A DNA stretch of 64,000 nucleotides. It comes from Nymphaea colorata. Lineage: Eukaryota > Streptophyta > Magnoliopsida > Nymphaeales > Nymphaeaceae. Below, in pieces: positions 1-11,300 of the stretch. The position numbers and the translations under genes are program-made. The notes beneath the pieces are model-generated. The model saw only the letters and a program-made list of their open reading frames with translations, searched no databases and had not been told where the DNA came from. The stretch's first letter is position 1; the number at the start of each line of letters is the position of its first letter. The stretch spans positions 20,704,848-20,768,847 of the forward strand of contig NC_045141.1 in NCBI RefSeq assembly GCF_008831285.2. Direction: 5' to 3'.

Positions 1-3000
1 ATATTGCGTAGGATCTTCATATAACTCCCCATCTTGAGCACTTAGTCTTTGATTTAGAACACTAGGAGTTCCAACAGGCTTACAATCAGACATACCTGAC
101 TTTTTCAACAAATCCAACGTGTATTTCTGTTGTGTCAATGTGAGGCGATTATTGTGCCTATCAATCTCCACTCCAAGAAAGAATCGTAAATCACCAAGCT
201 CTTTCATTTTGAAGTTTTGCATCATCAAAACTTTAGCTTCTTCTATGTGTTTTTCTGAATTGCCTGTGATAACAATATCATCAACATATATAAGAAGTAA
301 AGTAAATATGTTTTCCTTTCGATAAATGAAAAGAGAGTGATCTAGAGGACATCTCCGAAAACCACATTCTTGAATCTTGCAAGAGAAACTGTCAAACCAC
401 GAACGTGAGGCCTGTTTAAGTCCATAAATAGATTTTCTTAGTTTGCAAACCCATGCATGAGAGTCTCCTTTCGTGTATCCTGGAGGTTGTTCCATATATA
501 CTTCCTCCCTTAAATCACCATGAAGAAAAGCATTCTTCACGTCCATTTGATGTAGTCTCCATCCATATTCAACTGCCAATGATATAATCACGCGAATTGT
601 TCCCATTTTGATCACAGGGCTGAATGTCTCATCATAATCTTCTCCATATTGTTGTGTAAACCCTTTTGCTACTAACCTTGCTTTGTGTCTTTCTATGCTG
701 CCGTCAGGTTTGTATTTAATTTTGTATACCCATTTGGAGCCCACTACGTTCTTTTCGTGTGGCCTCGGAACGATCTCCCATGTTCCACATTCATGCAAGG
801 CATCCATTTCTTCTTTCATAGCCTTTCTCCAATGATGTGATTTTGATGCTTCATCAAATGAAGTAGGTTCTTCCTCCTTGCCAACTTTTGCCATGAATAA
901 CTGAAAATCAAGTGATAAAGAATCATAGCTAACCCACCTGTGAATGGGATGACGAATGCGTTGGGATCTTCTAAGGTGGGGCATGTTGTCTTCTTCACTG
1001 TGAGCATCTCTGTCCCTTAGTCGTCGACTGTAGATAAGACCCGAATACCGATGTGCATCGTTGCTCTGTTCATTATTGTTTTCGTGATGACTTAATGACT
1101 GTGTTGGATCTTCTTGATTTTCACTTTGAGCCATATCCGACGGTTGTATTGCTCTCTCTGAATCTTCACTTTGAGGCACATCATTTTCTATAACAGGATC
1201 TGCATTGAATAACTGTGTACTGGTCCAGGGATCATAAGATTCAATGGTCATAGGCATTTCATTTGTATTATCAAAACTATGTTCATCAAAAATGACATTT
1301 CTTGAAGTTTTGATACGTTTAGTTGTTGGATCATAGCATCGAAAACCTTTATATTCATCAGCATATCCAACGAATCTACATTGAATAGCTTTGTCTTGAA
1401 ACTTGTTCCTCAAGGCAGCATCAACGTGAACATAGCATACACAACCAAAAACCTTCAAGTTCTTGTAATCAGGTTGTTTGCCTAAGAGTGTAAAATATGG
1501 CGATTTAGACATCAAGAGTGTCATAGGCAAACAATTTATTATGTATATAGCAGTATGGAAGGCTTCAGTCCACAAGGAAATGGGCACATTAGTATCATGC
1601 ATCATGCTCATGGCGCTTTCAACTATATGTCGATGTTTCCGCTCAACTACACCATTTTGTTGTGGTGTGTAAGGGCAGGAAATTTGTCTAGTTATCCCTT
1701 TTTCACGTAGAAATTCAATAAAATCAAGCGAGGAATATTCTCCCCCTCCATCACATTGAAAATGCACCACATTGGATGAAAATTTAGTTTGAATCATGGC
1801 ATAGAAGTTTCGAAATATGTGAGGTACTTCTGATTTGTGTTTCATGAAGTAAATCCAGGTGAAACGTGAGTAAGAGTCAATGAATAAGACATAATATCTT
1901 GACCCAGACATGGAATCAATAGGGGCTGGCCCCCATACATCAGAAAAAATAGTTTCAAAAGGTTTGGAAGCCCTTTGATTTATATTATGGAAAGGTAAAA
2001 CATGACTCTTACAAAGTCCACAACTTGAACATTTTTTGACACTTGAAGTAAGAGGTAAACTTGATCTTGGAATGAGACTATCTGTGACAAGTTTTTCAAT
2101 GAAATGTCGACCACAGTGTCCTAGCCGACTATGCCACAAATCAGACTCCAAAAATTGGTTAGGGCCCCTTACTTTTGATTGAAAATGGCAAGAACTTGGC
2201 ACTGATGACGCATTATGAGAAAGAGAAAATGTCTTCAATCCTATATCAAAAGTGGATGAATCCTTGGGTAGACATTCCTTGAGGACGTACATATTCCCTT
2301 GACGCTCCCCTCTAGCGAACATTTTCTTCGTTTGGAGGTCCTTGACATAGACAGAAGAAGGTGTGAATTCAACAGAAGAGCTTGTATCATCAATGAGTTT
2401 AGAAATGGATATGATGTTCTTTTTGATATTGGGAGCAAGAACAACATTAGACAGTGATAGAGACGAGGATGACAATGGAATATGTGCATTTCCAATATGT
2501 GTAATAGGATGAGATTTTCCATCACCTGTTATAATGCAACTTCTACCGTAATGAGGGGATAAGTTAGTCAATTTACCTGCATTTCCTGTCACATGGGTAG
2601 CTGCACCTGAATCCAAGAACCATTCTCCCTGCTCATTTTGCTTTATAGTCATCTTTGAGAATGCGGCCATCAATAGCTGTTGCATATCTTCAGCGGTGGA
2701 TTTAGAACTTTGTCCTCCTTGTTTATAATCATGTCTTACTCCTTTGTTTTTATTTTGAGGATTAAACCAACATTGTGCCTTCATGTGTCCTTTCTTGTTG
2801 CACTGAAAACAAATTGGTATTTTTCTTGAAGTATCCAAAGGAGACATACCTTGGTTATGTGGTGTTGGTAGAATGCCACGACCACCATGGTTGGAGTTCC
2901 CATGGCTCTTACCAAACTTTACATTCATAGCCAACACATTTTGGGAGTTCCCTTGATCAGTCCTTTCAATGACTCTTTTCATATTCATTTCATGTTGGAG

Positions 3001-3627
3001 AAGTTTACCTTGTAGTTCGTTGAAGGAAGGCAGAACAGGAAGGACCTCAAGAGCTGTAATAAAAGCATGATAATCATGCCCAAGTCCATTCAAGGTTTGC
3101 TGCACCTTTTCCTTATCAGAAATGTTATTCCCTGAGGCAGCAAGTTGGTCTGCGACGGCCTTAATACGCCCCAAATAATCCATGATAGACGTTGAACCTT
3201 TGCTCAAATTCTGAAATTCTTTCTTTAAGTACATAATTCGAGCTTCTGATATTTGGGAAAAGGTATCAGCAAGGGTTTCCCATAATTCTTCTGCAGTACA
3301 ATCATCAGAAACTGAAAGTAACACTTGTTGAGATAAAGTGGACAAAATATACGCAACCAGACTTTGATCACGTCTCATCCACATAGCATGTTCAGGATTG
3401 TTGTCTTCATGAACAGCAATAACTTCTCCTGCCTCATTTTTTATTTCCTGTAAGACGGATATTGGTGGAGCCTTTGTTGAACCATCGAGATGTCCAAAGA
3501 GGCCTTGACTTCTTATGAAAGGCATGATTTGCCTTTTCCAGATCAGATAATTCTCATGGTTGAGTTTTTCGGTAATAAGGTGAGGAAGAAAACTTGAGGA
3601 CATGCCAGAATGCGAAAGGTTTTCCAT
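1..3627 (-). CDS. copia gag-pol polyprotein, open to the left edge (3' end missing)
   Basis: The frame starts with the ATG at 3627-3625 and I read no stop in it as far as base 1, giving 1209 codons in the window. Seen in order: a gag region of the UBN2 type; a CCHC zinc knuckle near residues 271-284; a protease motif DSGA near residue 336; the integrase zinc-binding and catalytic core, with its last catalytic Glu near residue 659; and reverse transcriptase with YVDD at 288-277 (about residues 1114-1117). The frame ends in the window within the RT-RNase H connection. Unlike the second copia element in this window it shows no break, so it may be recent and possibly still able to encode its proteins. 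Its RNase H cannot be judged from here. Confidence 0.92.
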   Translation of the reverse strand, partial: MENLSHSGMSSSFLPHLITEKLNHENYLIWKRQIMPFIRSQGLFGHLDGSTKAPPISVLQEIKNEAGEVIAVHEDNNPEHAMWMRRDQSLVAYILSTLSQQVLLSVSDDCTAEELWETLADTFSQISEARIMYLKKEFQNLSKGSTSIMDYLGRIKAVADQLAASGNNISDKEKVQQTLNGLGHDYHAFITALEVLPVLPSFNELQGKLLQHEMNMKRVIERTDQGNSQNVLAMNVKFGKSHGNSNHGGRGILPTPHNQGMSPLDTSRKIPICFQCNKKGHMKAQCWFNPQNKNKGVRHDYKQGGQSSKSTAEDMQQLLMAAFSKMTIKQNEQGEWFLDSGAATHVTGNAGKLTNLSPHYGRSCIITGDGKSHPITHIGNAHIPLSSSSLSLSNVVLAPNIKKNIISISKLIDDTSSSVEFTPSSVYVKDLQTKKMFARGERQGNMYVLKECLPKDSSTFDIGLKTFSLSHNASSVPSSCHFQSKVRGPNQFLESDLWHSRLGHCGRHFIEKLVTDSLIPRSSLPLTSSVKKCSSCGLCKSHVLPFHNINQRASKPFETIFSDVWGPAPIDSMSGSRYYVLFIDSYSRFTWIYFMKHKSEVPHIFRNFYAMIQTKFSSNVVHFQCDGGGEYSSLDFIEFLREKGITRQISCPYTPQQNGVVERKHRHIVESAMSMMHDTNVPISLWTEAFHTAIYIINCLPMTLLMSKSPYFTLLGKQPDYKNLKVFGCVCYVHVDAALRNKFQDKAIQCRFVGYADEYKGFRCYDPTTKRIKTSRNVIFDEHSFDNTNEMPMTIESYDPWTSTQLFNADPVIENDVPQSEDSERAIQPSDMAQSENQEDPTQSLSHHENNNEQSNDAHRYSGLIYSRRLRDRDAHSEEDNMPHLRRSQRIRHPIHRWVSYDSLSLDFQLFMAKVGKEEEPTSFDEASKSHHWRKAMKEEMDALHECGTWEIVPRPHEKNVVGSKWVYKIKYKPDGSIERHKARLVAKGFTQQYGEDYDETFSPVIKMGTIRVIISLAVEYGWRLHQMDVKNAFLHGDLREEVYMEQPPGYTKGDSHAWVCKLRKSIYGLKQASRSWFDSFSCKIQECGFRRCPLDHSLFIYRKENIFTLLLIYVDDIVITGNSEKHIEEAKVLMMQNFKMKELGDLRFFLGVEIDRHNNRLTLTQQKYTLDLLKKSGMSDCKPVGTPSVLNQRLSAQDGELYEDPTQY

Positions 3628-3834
3628 GACAGCAGAAAAGAATGGTATATAGGTAGAAGATGAGAGGGAAAGAAGACACGATATAACAAGATGTGTCCTT
3701 GGTAAGCAAGAAGAAAAAAGGAACAAGAATTGCGCAAGAGAAAAGTAAATTCAGGATAGAGACAAGATGAGAAAAGAGTTCTAACCAGATCAGACCTGTT
3801 TGGGCATTTCGTTTGGTAGAGATAACGTAACCTG

Positions 3835-3848
3835 GCTCTCTGATACCA
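3835..3848 (-). other. Primer-binding site of the left copia element
   Basis: On the minus strand the bases directly downstream of the LTR read TGGTATCAGAGAGCC. The first eleven or so match the usual plant copia site complementary to the 3' end of initiator methionine tRNA. The position, immediately after the LTR's terminal CA, fixes the inner LTR border at 3849. Confidence 0.85.
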
Positions 3849-3900
3849 TGATAGAAATGTAGCACCAATATCTGTAACCCGAAAACAGCACTCAAGCAGG

Positions 3901-3905
<5 letters not shown>

Positions 3906-3938
<33 letters not shown>
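3906..3938. repeat. (AG)n microsatellite in the LTR
   Basis: A perfect AG run of about 33 bases sits in the transcribed part of the LTR. A minus-strand frame with a run of Ser-Leu codons across it (3543-3950) is a product of this repeat, not a gene. Confidence 0.9.
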
Positions 3939-3941
<3 letters not shown>

Positions 3942-3998
3942 TGAAAACAAGAAGAAACTGAGGAGAAGAAGCCGTAGCCAAAATGGTTTGCACGGCCT

Positions 3999-4007
3999 CT
4001 ATTTATA
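3999..4007 (-). promoter_or_regulatory. LTR TATA box
   Basis: The minus strand reads TATAAATAG here, inside the LTR, about 150 bp before its inner end. This is a plausible core promoter for the retrotransposon transcript, with the U3 tandem array upstream. Confidence 0.6.
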
Positions 4008-4044
4008 ATCTCATTTTCAGAATTCTAAGAGTCTCCAATCGTAG

Positions 4045-4270
4045 AATCCTAGGAGATTTCACAAGCTTCAAGGACATTAATTACATCATAGAAACCTAAG
4101 AGACTTCACATATTACAAGGATATTAACTACAACATAGAATCCTAGGAGACTTCCCATATAACAAGGATATTAACTATAACATAGAATCCTAGGAGACTC
4201 TTCACATGTTACAAGGACATTAAATATTTTAACACATTCTACAAGGAGGTGGAATCCTAAGAGACTCCTC
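4045..4270 (-). repeat. 47-bp tandem array in the LTR U3 region
   Basis: Three full copies of a 47-bp unit lie at 4045-4091, 4092-4138 and 4139-4185. They are followed by partial copies from 4186 and near 4250. Each copy begins AATCCTAGGAGACTTCACA or a near variant and contains ACAAGGAYATTAA. Such arrays in LTR U3 regions often act as enhancers; that role is inferred here. Confidence 0.85.
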
Positions 4271-4304
4271 TTCAACGTGCTGGTGAAGGATTTATATTTT
4301 AACA

Positions 4305-5269
4305 CAGAGTACTTTTTCAGTAGCTTCGGGAAGGAAAAATACTGGTACATTTTTCAGGATGCTGGCGGCACTCATGAATATGTATACAAAATATGCAAAT
4401 ATCCTTTCAGCTCCCAAGCAAAAAATAAAGAGTTTGTGGTTTTAGCAAATTGAACTGAGGTGTCAAAGGGCACTGGTGAAATCACGAAAAAGTATATAAT
4501 TTGAGCTTCTGCTGCACTTTTCTTTGCAATGGTATAAATCTTTCAAAGCGTTATTGAGCAATTTTTCTATATATATTTTCACATTATTTCGGTCTTGTAT
4601 TAATGTCTTGATTTGGAGCATAATTAATTGATTTGATCCACTACCATGCAGCAACCATCTATGTTAAAGCATCATTAAGTTGTTTATTCTGTAGGTCGAT
4701 AATGCTCCTAACATGAGGCAGCTAATGGGTTTTGTTGAGTTCGATTATTCATTTTGTTGCTTGATATACGTTGAAGCATCTTTAAGTTGCCTACTCTGTA
4801 GGTTGATAATGCTACTATGAGGCAACTATCTGGGATATGGGTTTGTTGAATTAGATTATCATTTTGTAGCTTGATTCAATTGCATATTTGGCAGTATCTG
4901 CAGTTGCACAAAGGTAATCATGTTTCTCAGTTACTGTTAGTGACTGGTGAAGTTTTTTGGTTTTATGTTTTACTCATGGTAAGGATGGTCTTAGAGGCAG
5001 ACATTTTTCTATTCTCAGCAAGCTTGCTTTGGCTGCTGGCATGAGATGTTGAAGTTGTTGCCTTTAGCCCTAAGCAAGTGGAGGCTGAAGGGGTATTGCT
5101 AAGAGCATGTGCCTATTAAAGGGCCATAGATGGCATTGGTTTGACTCTGATGGAGGAGGAGAAAGCAAGATCATTAATGGCTTGTTTTTTATGAATTTAT
5201 ATTACTGTATTAATAAATTCATTTCTCGTCATTTGTTATGCCCCTTACCTTTTGCTGATGGTACTTCAG
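4305..5269. other. Presumed intron of SDP6 between the retroelement and the first visible exon
   Basis: About 960 bp with no exon I can support. It holds two diverged tandem copies of a roughly 108-bp unit (about 4660-4767 and 4768-4875). A short stretch at about 5047-5110 could be a decayed SDP6 exon, but it contains stops and cannot be confirmed by reading alone. Confidence 0.5.
4660..4875. repeat. Tandem duplication, about 108-bp unit, two diverged copies
   Basis: Both copies share AAGCAT, TTAAGTTG, CTCTGTAGGT or TTCTGTAGGT, GATAATGCT, ATGAGGCA and GTTTGTTGA or TTTTGTTGA in the same order. They differ by several substitutions and small indels, so the duplication is not recent. Confidence 0.75.
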
Positions 5270-8249
5270 GTAAAGAGTTTGATGTGTATGCTAAAGTCAT
5301 TGTAAATGCTGCGGGTCCATTTTGTGATTCTGTTAGGAGAATGGCTGATAAAGATGCAGAACCAATTATATGCCCTAGCAGTGGAGTGCATATAATTCTC
5401 CCAGATTATTATTCTCCTGAAGGAATGGGCCTAATTGTTCCGAAAACTAAAGACGGTCGCGTGGTTTTTATGCTTCCTTGGTTGGGAAGGACACTTGCAG
5501 GAACAACTGACTCCAATACTACAATAACTATGCTTCCAGAACCACATGAAGATGAAATACAATTTATTCTGGATGCCATCAGTGATTACCTTAATGTGAA
5601 GGTATATATAAATAGTCCAAACCCCGAGCTTTGTTCATCTTATTTTATTATACTATTTCATAGCATAATCAAACTTGAAATTTCTTCAGCTTAATTCTCA
5701 TTTTTTCTATATTTTTTTTTTCTGAAGTTTTAGTTAGTAACTTGACATAACTGATGTGCATAACTTTTTGTGTTCTCTTAGCAAGCACAGTGTCACTTGA
5801 CATTGAATCAACAACTTCATGTACTTTGTTTCAAAGTGCAATTATCATGATATTGTAGGTTGTGGTTATCATGTGTGCTCTTATGTGAGAATTTGCTTTT
5901 CACATTCTTATTTTCTTAAGAAGCTTGTAAATGTCCTATAATGAGTGTATTTTTCTATCGAGAAAGTCAACATGAGACTGTTTATTTCCCTGTTTTTTTT
6001 TAAGCACGTACCTGATACTATTGATTTTAGAATACCATATTTATTTCAGATTTGGATATCCTTTTCTTGATTTAGAATATTTCTGAAGCTGGGAAGGTGT
6101 TTCTTTTGGCACTTGAAAAATTTTAGGTGCGAAGACTAGATATTCTTTCTGCTTGGAGTGGTATTCGTCCACTAGCCATTGATCCATCAGCCAAAAGCAC
6201 TGAGAGCATTTCTAGGGATCATGTTGTGCGTGAAGATTACCCTGGTTTGATCACTATTACTGGAGGAAAATGGACAACATACCGTGGGTATGATTTGTTT
6301 AATTTGCTTAGGCAATTACTATACATTGCTAGTGTGATATTTTTATTTCTTATTCTCTTCAATGGCGAGGGACATTACCAAATTTTTGGATGCATCCAAC
6401 CTTCTTGTCCATGTGGTGCATGTTTATTGTGCCCTGTTATCCTTGCCTTTTGATGTAAAACCCTCAGGTACCGCTCTGTAGCCAACCAGAAAATCTTCCA
6501 TGTTTTCGCCAATATGGCAAAGGATCCCTAATTTGAGTTGCTTATTTATTAATGGGTAGATGGCTTATATGAAACACAAAGTACTTATTTGTTTGTCACT
6601 AATTTGAGGATGAAGGTTGGAGTTGTGAAACTTGATTAGGAGATCAGTTATTTAAGATGTCATTTAGATGCATTACCTAGCATGTGTGTCCTGGATTAAC
6701 ACTGAATGGCACTTGGACCCACCAGGAACTTCATAGACACGGTGAATCCTGAATCACCTGCTTCATTTATTTCCTTAAGGTTTCGATTGCTTATCCTTCA
6801 CTTGTATTTCGTTTTTTGTTTTAATTTTGTTATCAATTGCACTAAATTTCTATTTCAGCTTATCCTTATTTGTACTTTTAGTTATGATTCTTTGGCATTG
6901 TTGTTCAGAAGTTTGTACCTGAGGTTGTTTCTTTTATGTCAAGAATTATATGTACATGCATGTTGATGCATCCATTTGTCCCAGTTTTTGAGAACTACCT
7001 TGTCATGTCATGTATGACTGCTTCATATGGTGTTAATGTGTTCATATCTATGTAGGGATAGATTATTGAATTTATAACTTTCTTAGCAAGTTGGGTTCTT
7101 GCTATGCATATTATTGTGTAATTACATCCCACAGGCAATCTATTACCTATATCTGCTTTTTTTGAAATTTAGATGAGAAACTTATCGGTTCTAATCAGTA
7201 TTATAATGCTAGTTTATAATCCACAGTCTGCTTGAGAATTTTGAGTCACTGTTCAAACCAGCTCTGCAGCAGATTAAATCATAATTGCAGTTATTGCCAA
7301 CATGAGAACTGTACTTGTTCTTATGATGATGTGGGCTTCCATGATATCTTGCATGAAGTGATCTTTTAGCTCTTGCATTTGCATCAAGTTGTTGGGGCTC
7401 ATGGAAAGTGTCATACACTCATACTGTCATTGTGGAAGGAGTTCTTTCTGTGAGATTCTATGAACCAAGGTTCTTGTTTATTTTCCATCTCCTTTTGGTA
7501 TTTGGTTCAAATTTGTTCTGCTGTTGTATCTTCGTGAGAGGTTATGATTGACAAAACTTATTTACAATTTGCTGGCTTTTCATTTTCAAGGATAGATTAC
7601 AGTTCACGTGATCAATATCTTCTAATCTCAAAACTCCGGCTTTTGTGATTGTCATCAAGCAGCAGGATCATATTGAAAACTTCACAGTTTTCATCTGGCT
7701 TTCGACTTTGCTTGATTTCGTAGGCTCACATATCTTACTATCTTTCTTGTTTGCGAATTGCTAATGGCTGCCAACAATTATTATCAAGGATCATTTTTTG
7801 TGCTCTAGGGAAAATACAGTGGAGTAGTTAAAAATTTGCAAGCGAAACTCACCATAGATTAGGGGATTATGAATTCATGATAATGCCATCAGAAATTGTC
7901 ACAAGAACAGCACAACTTTAGGCTGGTCCCAAAGAGGGCCTCAATATTTTGTGGGAAAGACAAACTTGGAACCGAAATGCCGTATTAACTGGATTTTCCT
8001 AAAAGCCCTTCAACTTCAAGAAGGTTAAGCTTTGCTGTACCCTGGGATTGTCTTTGGGCCGTTCCTATGCAGCTTAGGTGGAAGGCAGAAAGGCCTCCTT
8101 CTGGAGGGGACCTGAGCCATCAGTGAGATACCACTCTGGAAGAGCTAGACAGGACTCCATTGTTAAAAGCTTGAGATAGTAGTCGGTATTGTATATACCA
8201 AGTATATTTTGTATATACATACATGTATAAATACATTACCATTATATGG

Positions 8250-8304
<55 letters not shown>

Positions 8305-11300
8305 CATACATATATATATATATATAATATCTTAAGTATACTATCTACATAAGGCAATGAGATCGATAGATGTATTTTATTTTTGTTTTCCTTTGTGTTG
8401 TTTTCTAATTTTTCTGTTTTCCTGTTTTGGTCAACTTTGGTCTTTTAACAAACTTAACTAGCCGTTTGAAATCCTAGAACAGCGAGAGCTATTGGAAGAC
8501 TCTCCAATGGCTACGGTTAGCCTTCCTTTGTGTATATTGGGTTTGCTCCTCACTTGTGTGTAATTCTTTATCTTATATTCTAAGAGAGAAATTCAGTATT
8601 CTTTTTCATTCTTGAGTGCTCATTTGACCTTGCTGTCATTTTACTGCATTTCTTTTGTGTGTTTCTATCTAGTCTTGTGCCGTGACTTGGTGAATCTACT
8701 CAACTTTGACATCCGTCTGCTAGCTTCAGCTGCCAATGAACAAGGAGTTACGGCTCGCTCATTTGGTATTTGCATGCTAATCATGTCTTTTGAGAAATGG
8801 AAAATGCAGATGCAAACCATGATTATATTTGAGAAACCTGTGCTGTTTGCTTTGAAAAAAGGAAAAATCATTTCTTCCAGTTGTGGACGGGCTTATATAG
8901 ATTAAACATTGATAATTTCATACAGATAACAACAGTAATTTTATCTCTATCAGCTAATGTCTGATTAAACTGTAATTTCAATTTTTTGCATCCTAGATCT
9001 CAAATGGTAGTAATCACTGTTTTCATTGTTGACAGTAACCATTAGAGGGTTGACTAAAGGAGATAAAGATGAAGGTAGGGGTGGGCATCGGGCCTTGCCG
9101 GGCCCAGGTTGGTTTTGGGCCCAGGCCTAGGCCCGATATTCGGGTATCGGGCCCGGGTCCAGCCCGGTCCGATTATAATAAAATTTTAAATTATTAAAAT
9201 AATATTTTAAATATAAAAAATATATTTTTAATAATAAAAAATTAAAATTAAAAATAAAAAATAATATTTTTTAGGTCGGATTGGGCTGGGCCCGGGTTTT
9301 TTTCTGCCCAGACCCGGGCCCCCGCCGGCGGCCCAGCCCGGGGCCCAGCCGTAGATGAAGGTCGAAATTCTGAAAGATGTTGTGGCAAAGTCACAAAGAC
9401 TGTCTAATTGCCACTATTGATGCATACAATGTTCTGATAGTTTCCATCCATGAATTCCAGCAAGATGTTATTTTCAGGTTCACATACAATGAGTATGAAA
9501 TCATAAAAGTGTAGACCAAGTGTCATTTCATCATTTTAATAAAAACAGTAATTTTCTACTTACATTATGAGTAGTTTTAGACATGTTACATTGTCTTTTT
9601 TGCTACATCTGTTTAACAATTATTTTGTTTTTTGGATTATCAATCTGGGTTCTTCTCTACTTCTGTTCATGTTATCAGCAATTCATAGCACTAACTTGGT
9701 AAAGTTCTATCAGCAATATCTTGAATGGTTATAAAGTCCACATTCAATATTTCCCCTTAAGCTTTTAAGACCATTTATAAACATGGCACTGAAACTTTAT
9801 TACTGAAATGCTAGGTTTGTAGTCAGGAATGATCAGTGATCAATTCTTTCCTAATTGATGAGCATTTTCTCATGTCTTCTCCTGCAACAAAGTTGTCCCC
9901 TCCTATCAGTTTGAAGGACCTTAAATTAGTTACTTCAAGGATGTGAATTTCTTTAATCTTACAGAAAAATACATTGGCAATCTAAGTTCTTCAGTGGTTT
10001 AAGCTAAGTCATACGAGTGCGCCAAGCGGCCAACTATCGTGGCACACCCGCACCGATGTGGGTGCAGGTATGGGTGCGGCCCGACACGGCATCAAATGAG
10101 TTTTGGCTATTGTGGAAAATGTTTTGGCCGAGTTTTCATTGCATTGATTAAAAAAAACTAAAAAAGTTTAAACATATAGACAAATAAAATTACTTGGATA
10201 ACAAATAACATATATATGTGTATAATATATATATACATATATATATATATATATTTTTATTTATTTATTTATTTATATTCTCTCGCCGCACCCGCACCCA
10301 ATTTTTTTTAGAACTTGCCAATCCCGCACCCGCACCCATGTGACATAGGATTGAAGATTGATTAGTATCTGAAAAGTCATGCTAATTCTTTCACTGAGGC
10401 TTAAAGATTCTACCTTGTAATTTTTTTTTTTTTGATAGTTGCTAAAATTATGTGAATTGTATTGTGTCCAATAAATAGTTTTGATGATTATTCCAGAGTT
10501 GCAACTCCTCTTTTTGATAGTTGATTTGCGCTTTGAAGTCATAGACTTCCAGTACTCTACACCATCTTCTTGCAATTATATTAGCTGCTGTAGGACCTGG
10601 CTGAGTTGCTTCTATACTGCATGTCATGCATTTAGATGCATTCGTCTGACTCTAGCTTGCTTGCGGAGATTTTTCTATGAAATTTTAGCATGTTAAACCG
10701 TTGCTTGAAAAACTGCTTTATTTTCTCACGATATCCAATTTCAGTGTCATTAATGTGGAAACCATCCTGTTGGTGTTTTCCTTGGACCTTTTAATGGTTA
10801 TTTTTGTCAATTTTTTCTGGTCTTAACATTTTTTTCTTTTTCAGCATGGCAGAGGATTCAGTTAATTTAGCTATAAAATCTGGAAAATTGAATCCATCAA
10901 ACTCCTGTGTGACTCAAAATCTTCAAATACTTGGTGGAGATGGCTATGATCCTGCATCATTTACCATACTTGCTCAACAGTATACACGCATGAAGAAGTC
11001 ATCCTCTGGAAAAATTGTGCCAGGGGCTATTGACAGTGCCGTAGCTAAGCATTTGTCACATGCATATGGCACAATGGCAGAGAGAGTAGCCATTATAGCA
11101 CAGGTGAGTTTTGTTCCTTGTTTCCAATTTCCTGCTTGTCTCTTGCTTTCTTGTATGGGTTGTTTGGTGATATTAGTCAAATTTTTAATCACTGGAAATG
11201 ATAATCCTGTTTTAGTAAATTTGTTGCTCACAGAGAGAGACAGAGGGAGAGAGAGAGAGAGAGAGAGGCTACACTGTTGCATATGCTTATACGGCATGTG

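Larger units (their letters stand above)
1..4304 (-). mobile_element. Ty1/copia LTR retrotransposon, minus strand, left part outside window
   Basis: The element reads right to left. It has a 5' LTR at 3849-4304, a primer-binding site from 3848 downward, and one long gag-pol frame from 3627 to the window edge. The domain order gag, protease, integrase, reverse transcriptase is that of Ty1/copia. RNase H, the polypurine tract and the 3' LTR must lie to the left of base 1. The five bases to the right of the LTR, at 4305-4309, should be one copy of the target duplication; its partner is not visible. The element lies antisense to the glycerol-3-phosphate dehydrogenase exons that begin at 5270, either in an intron of that gene or at its truncation point. 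Confidence 0.93.
3849..4304 (-). repeat. 5' LTR of the left copia element (456 bp)
   Basis: On the minus strand the LTR runs from TGTTAAAATATAAATCC at 4304 to TATCA at 3849, directly followed by the primer-binding site. It has the usual TG...CA ends. It contains a TATA box, a GA microsatellite downstream of it, and a tandem array of a 47-bp unit upstream of it. The outer border is set by the TG...CA rule and by the TTTAACA end; a similar TTTAACA about 70 bp to the left makes this border slightly uncertain. Confidence 0.82.
6288..10844 (+). other. Long SDP6 intron (4.6 kb) with repeats
   Basis: The donor is GGTATG after the GGK-WTTYR codons and the acceptor is TTTTTCAG at 10844. Inside lie an AT microsatellite (8253-8302), an LTR-like stretch (about 8400-8620), a hAT-like MITE (9076-9353) and a GC-rich imperfect inverted repeat (about 10005-10347). 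I saw no further exon; reading-frame continuity across the intron (Y-R-G-M-A-E-D) is exact. Confidence 0.85.

Noticed and set aside
3543-3950. Minus-strand frame rich in Ser-Leu across the left LTR
   Set aside because: It is produced by the GA microsatellite and overlaps the LTR and gag start in another frame.
5040-5110. Possible decayed SDP6 exon with an EVVAF-like stretch
   Set aside because: A few residues resemble the family block before the first visible exon, but stops follow soon, no splice sites fit and similarity is too short to support.
8120-8357. Ile-Tyr repeat proteins on the minus strand
   Set aside because: Translation of an AT microsatellite.
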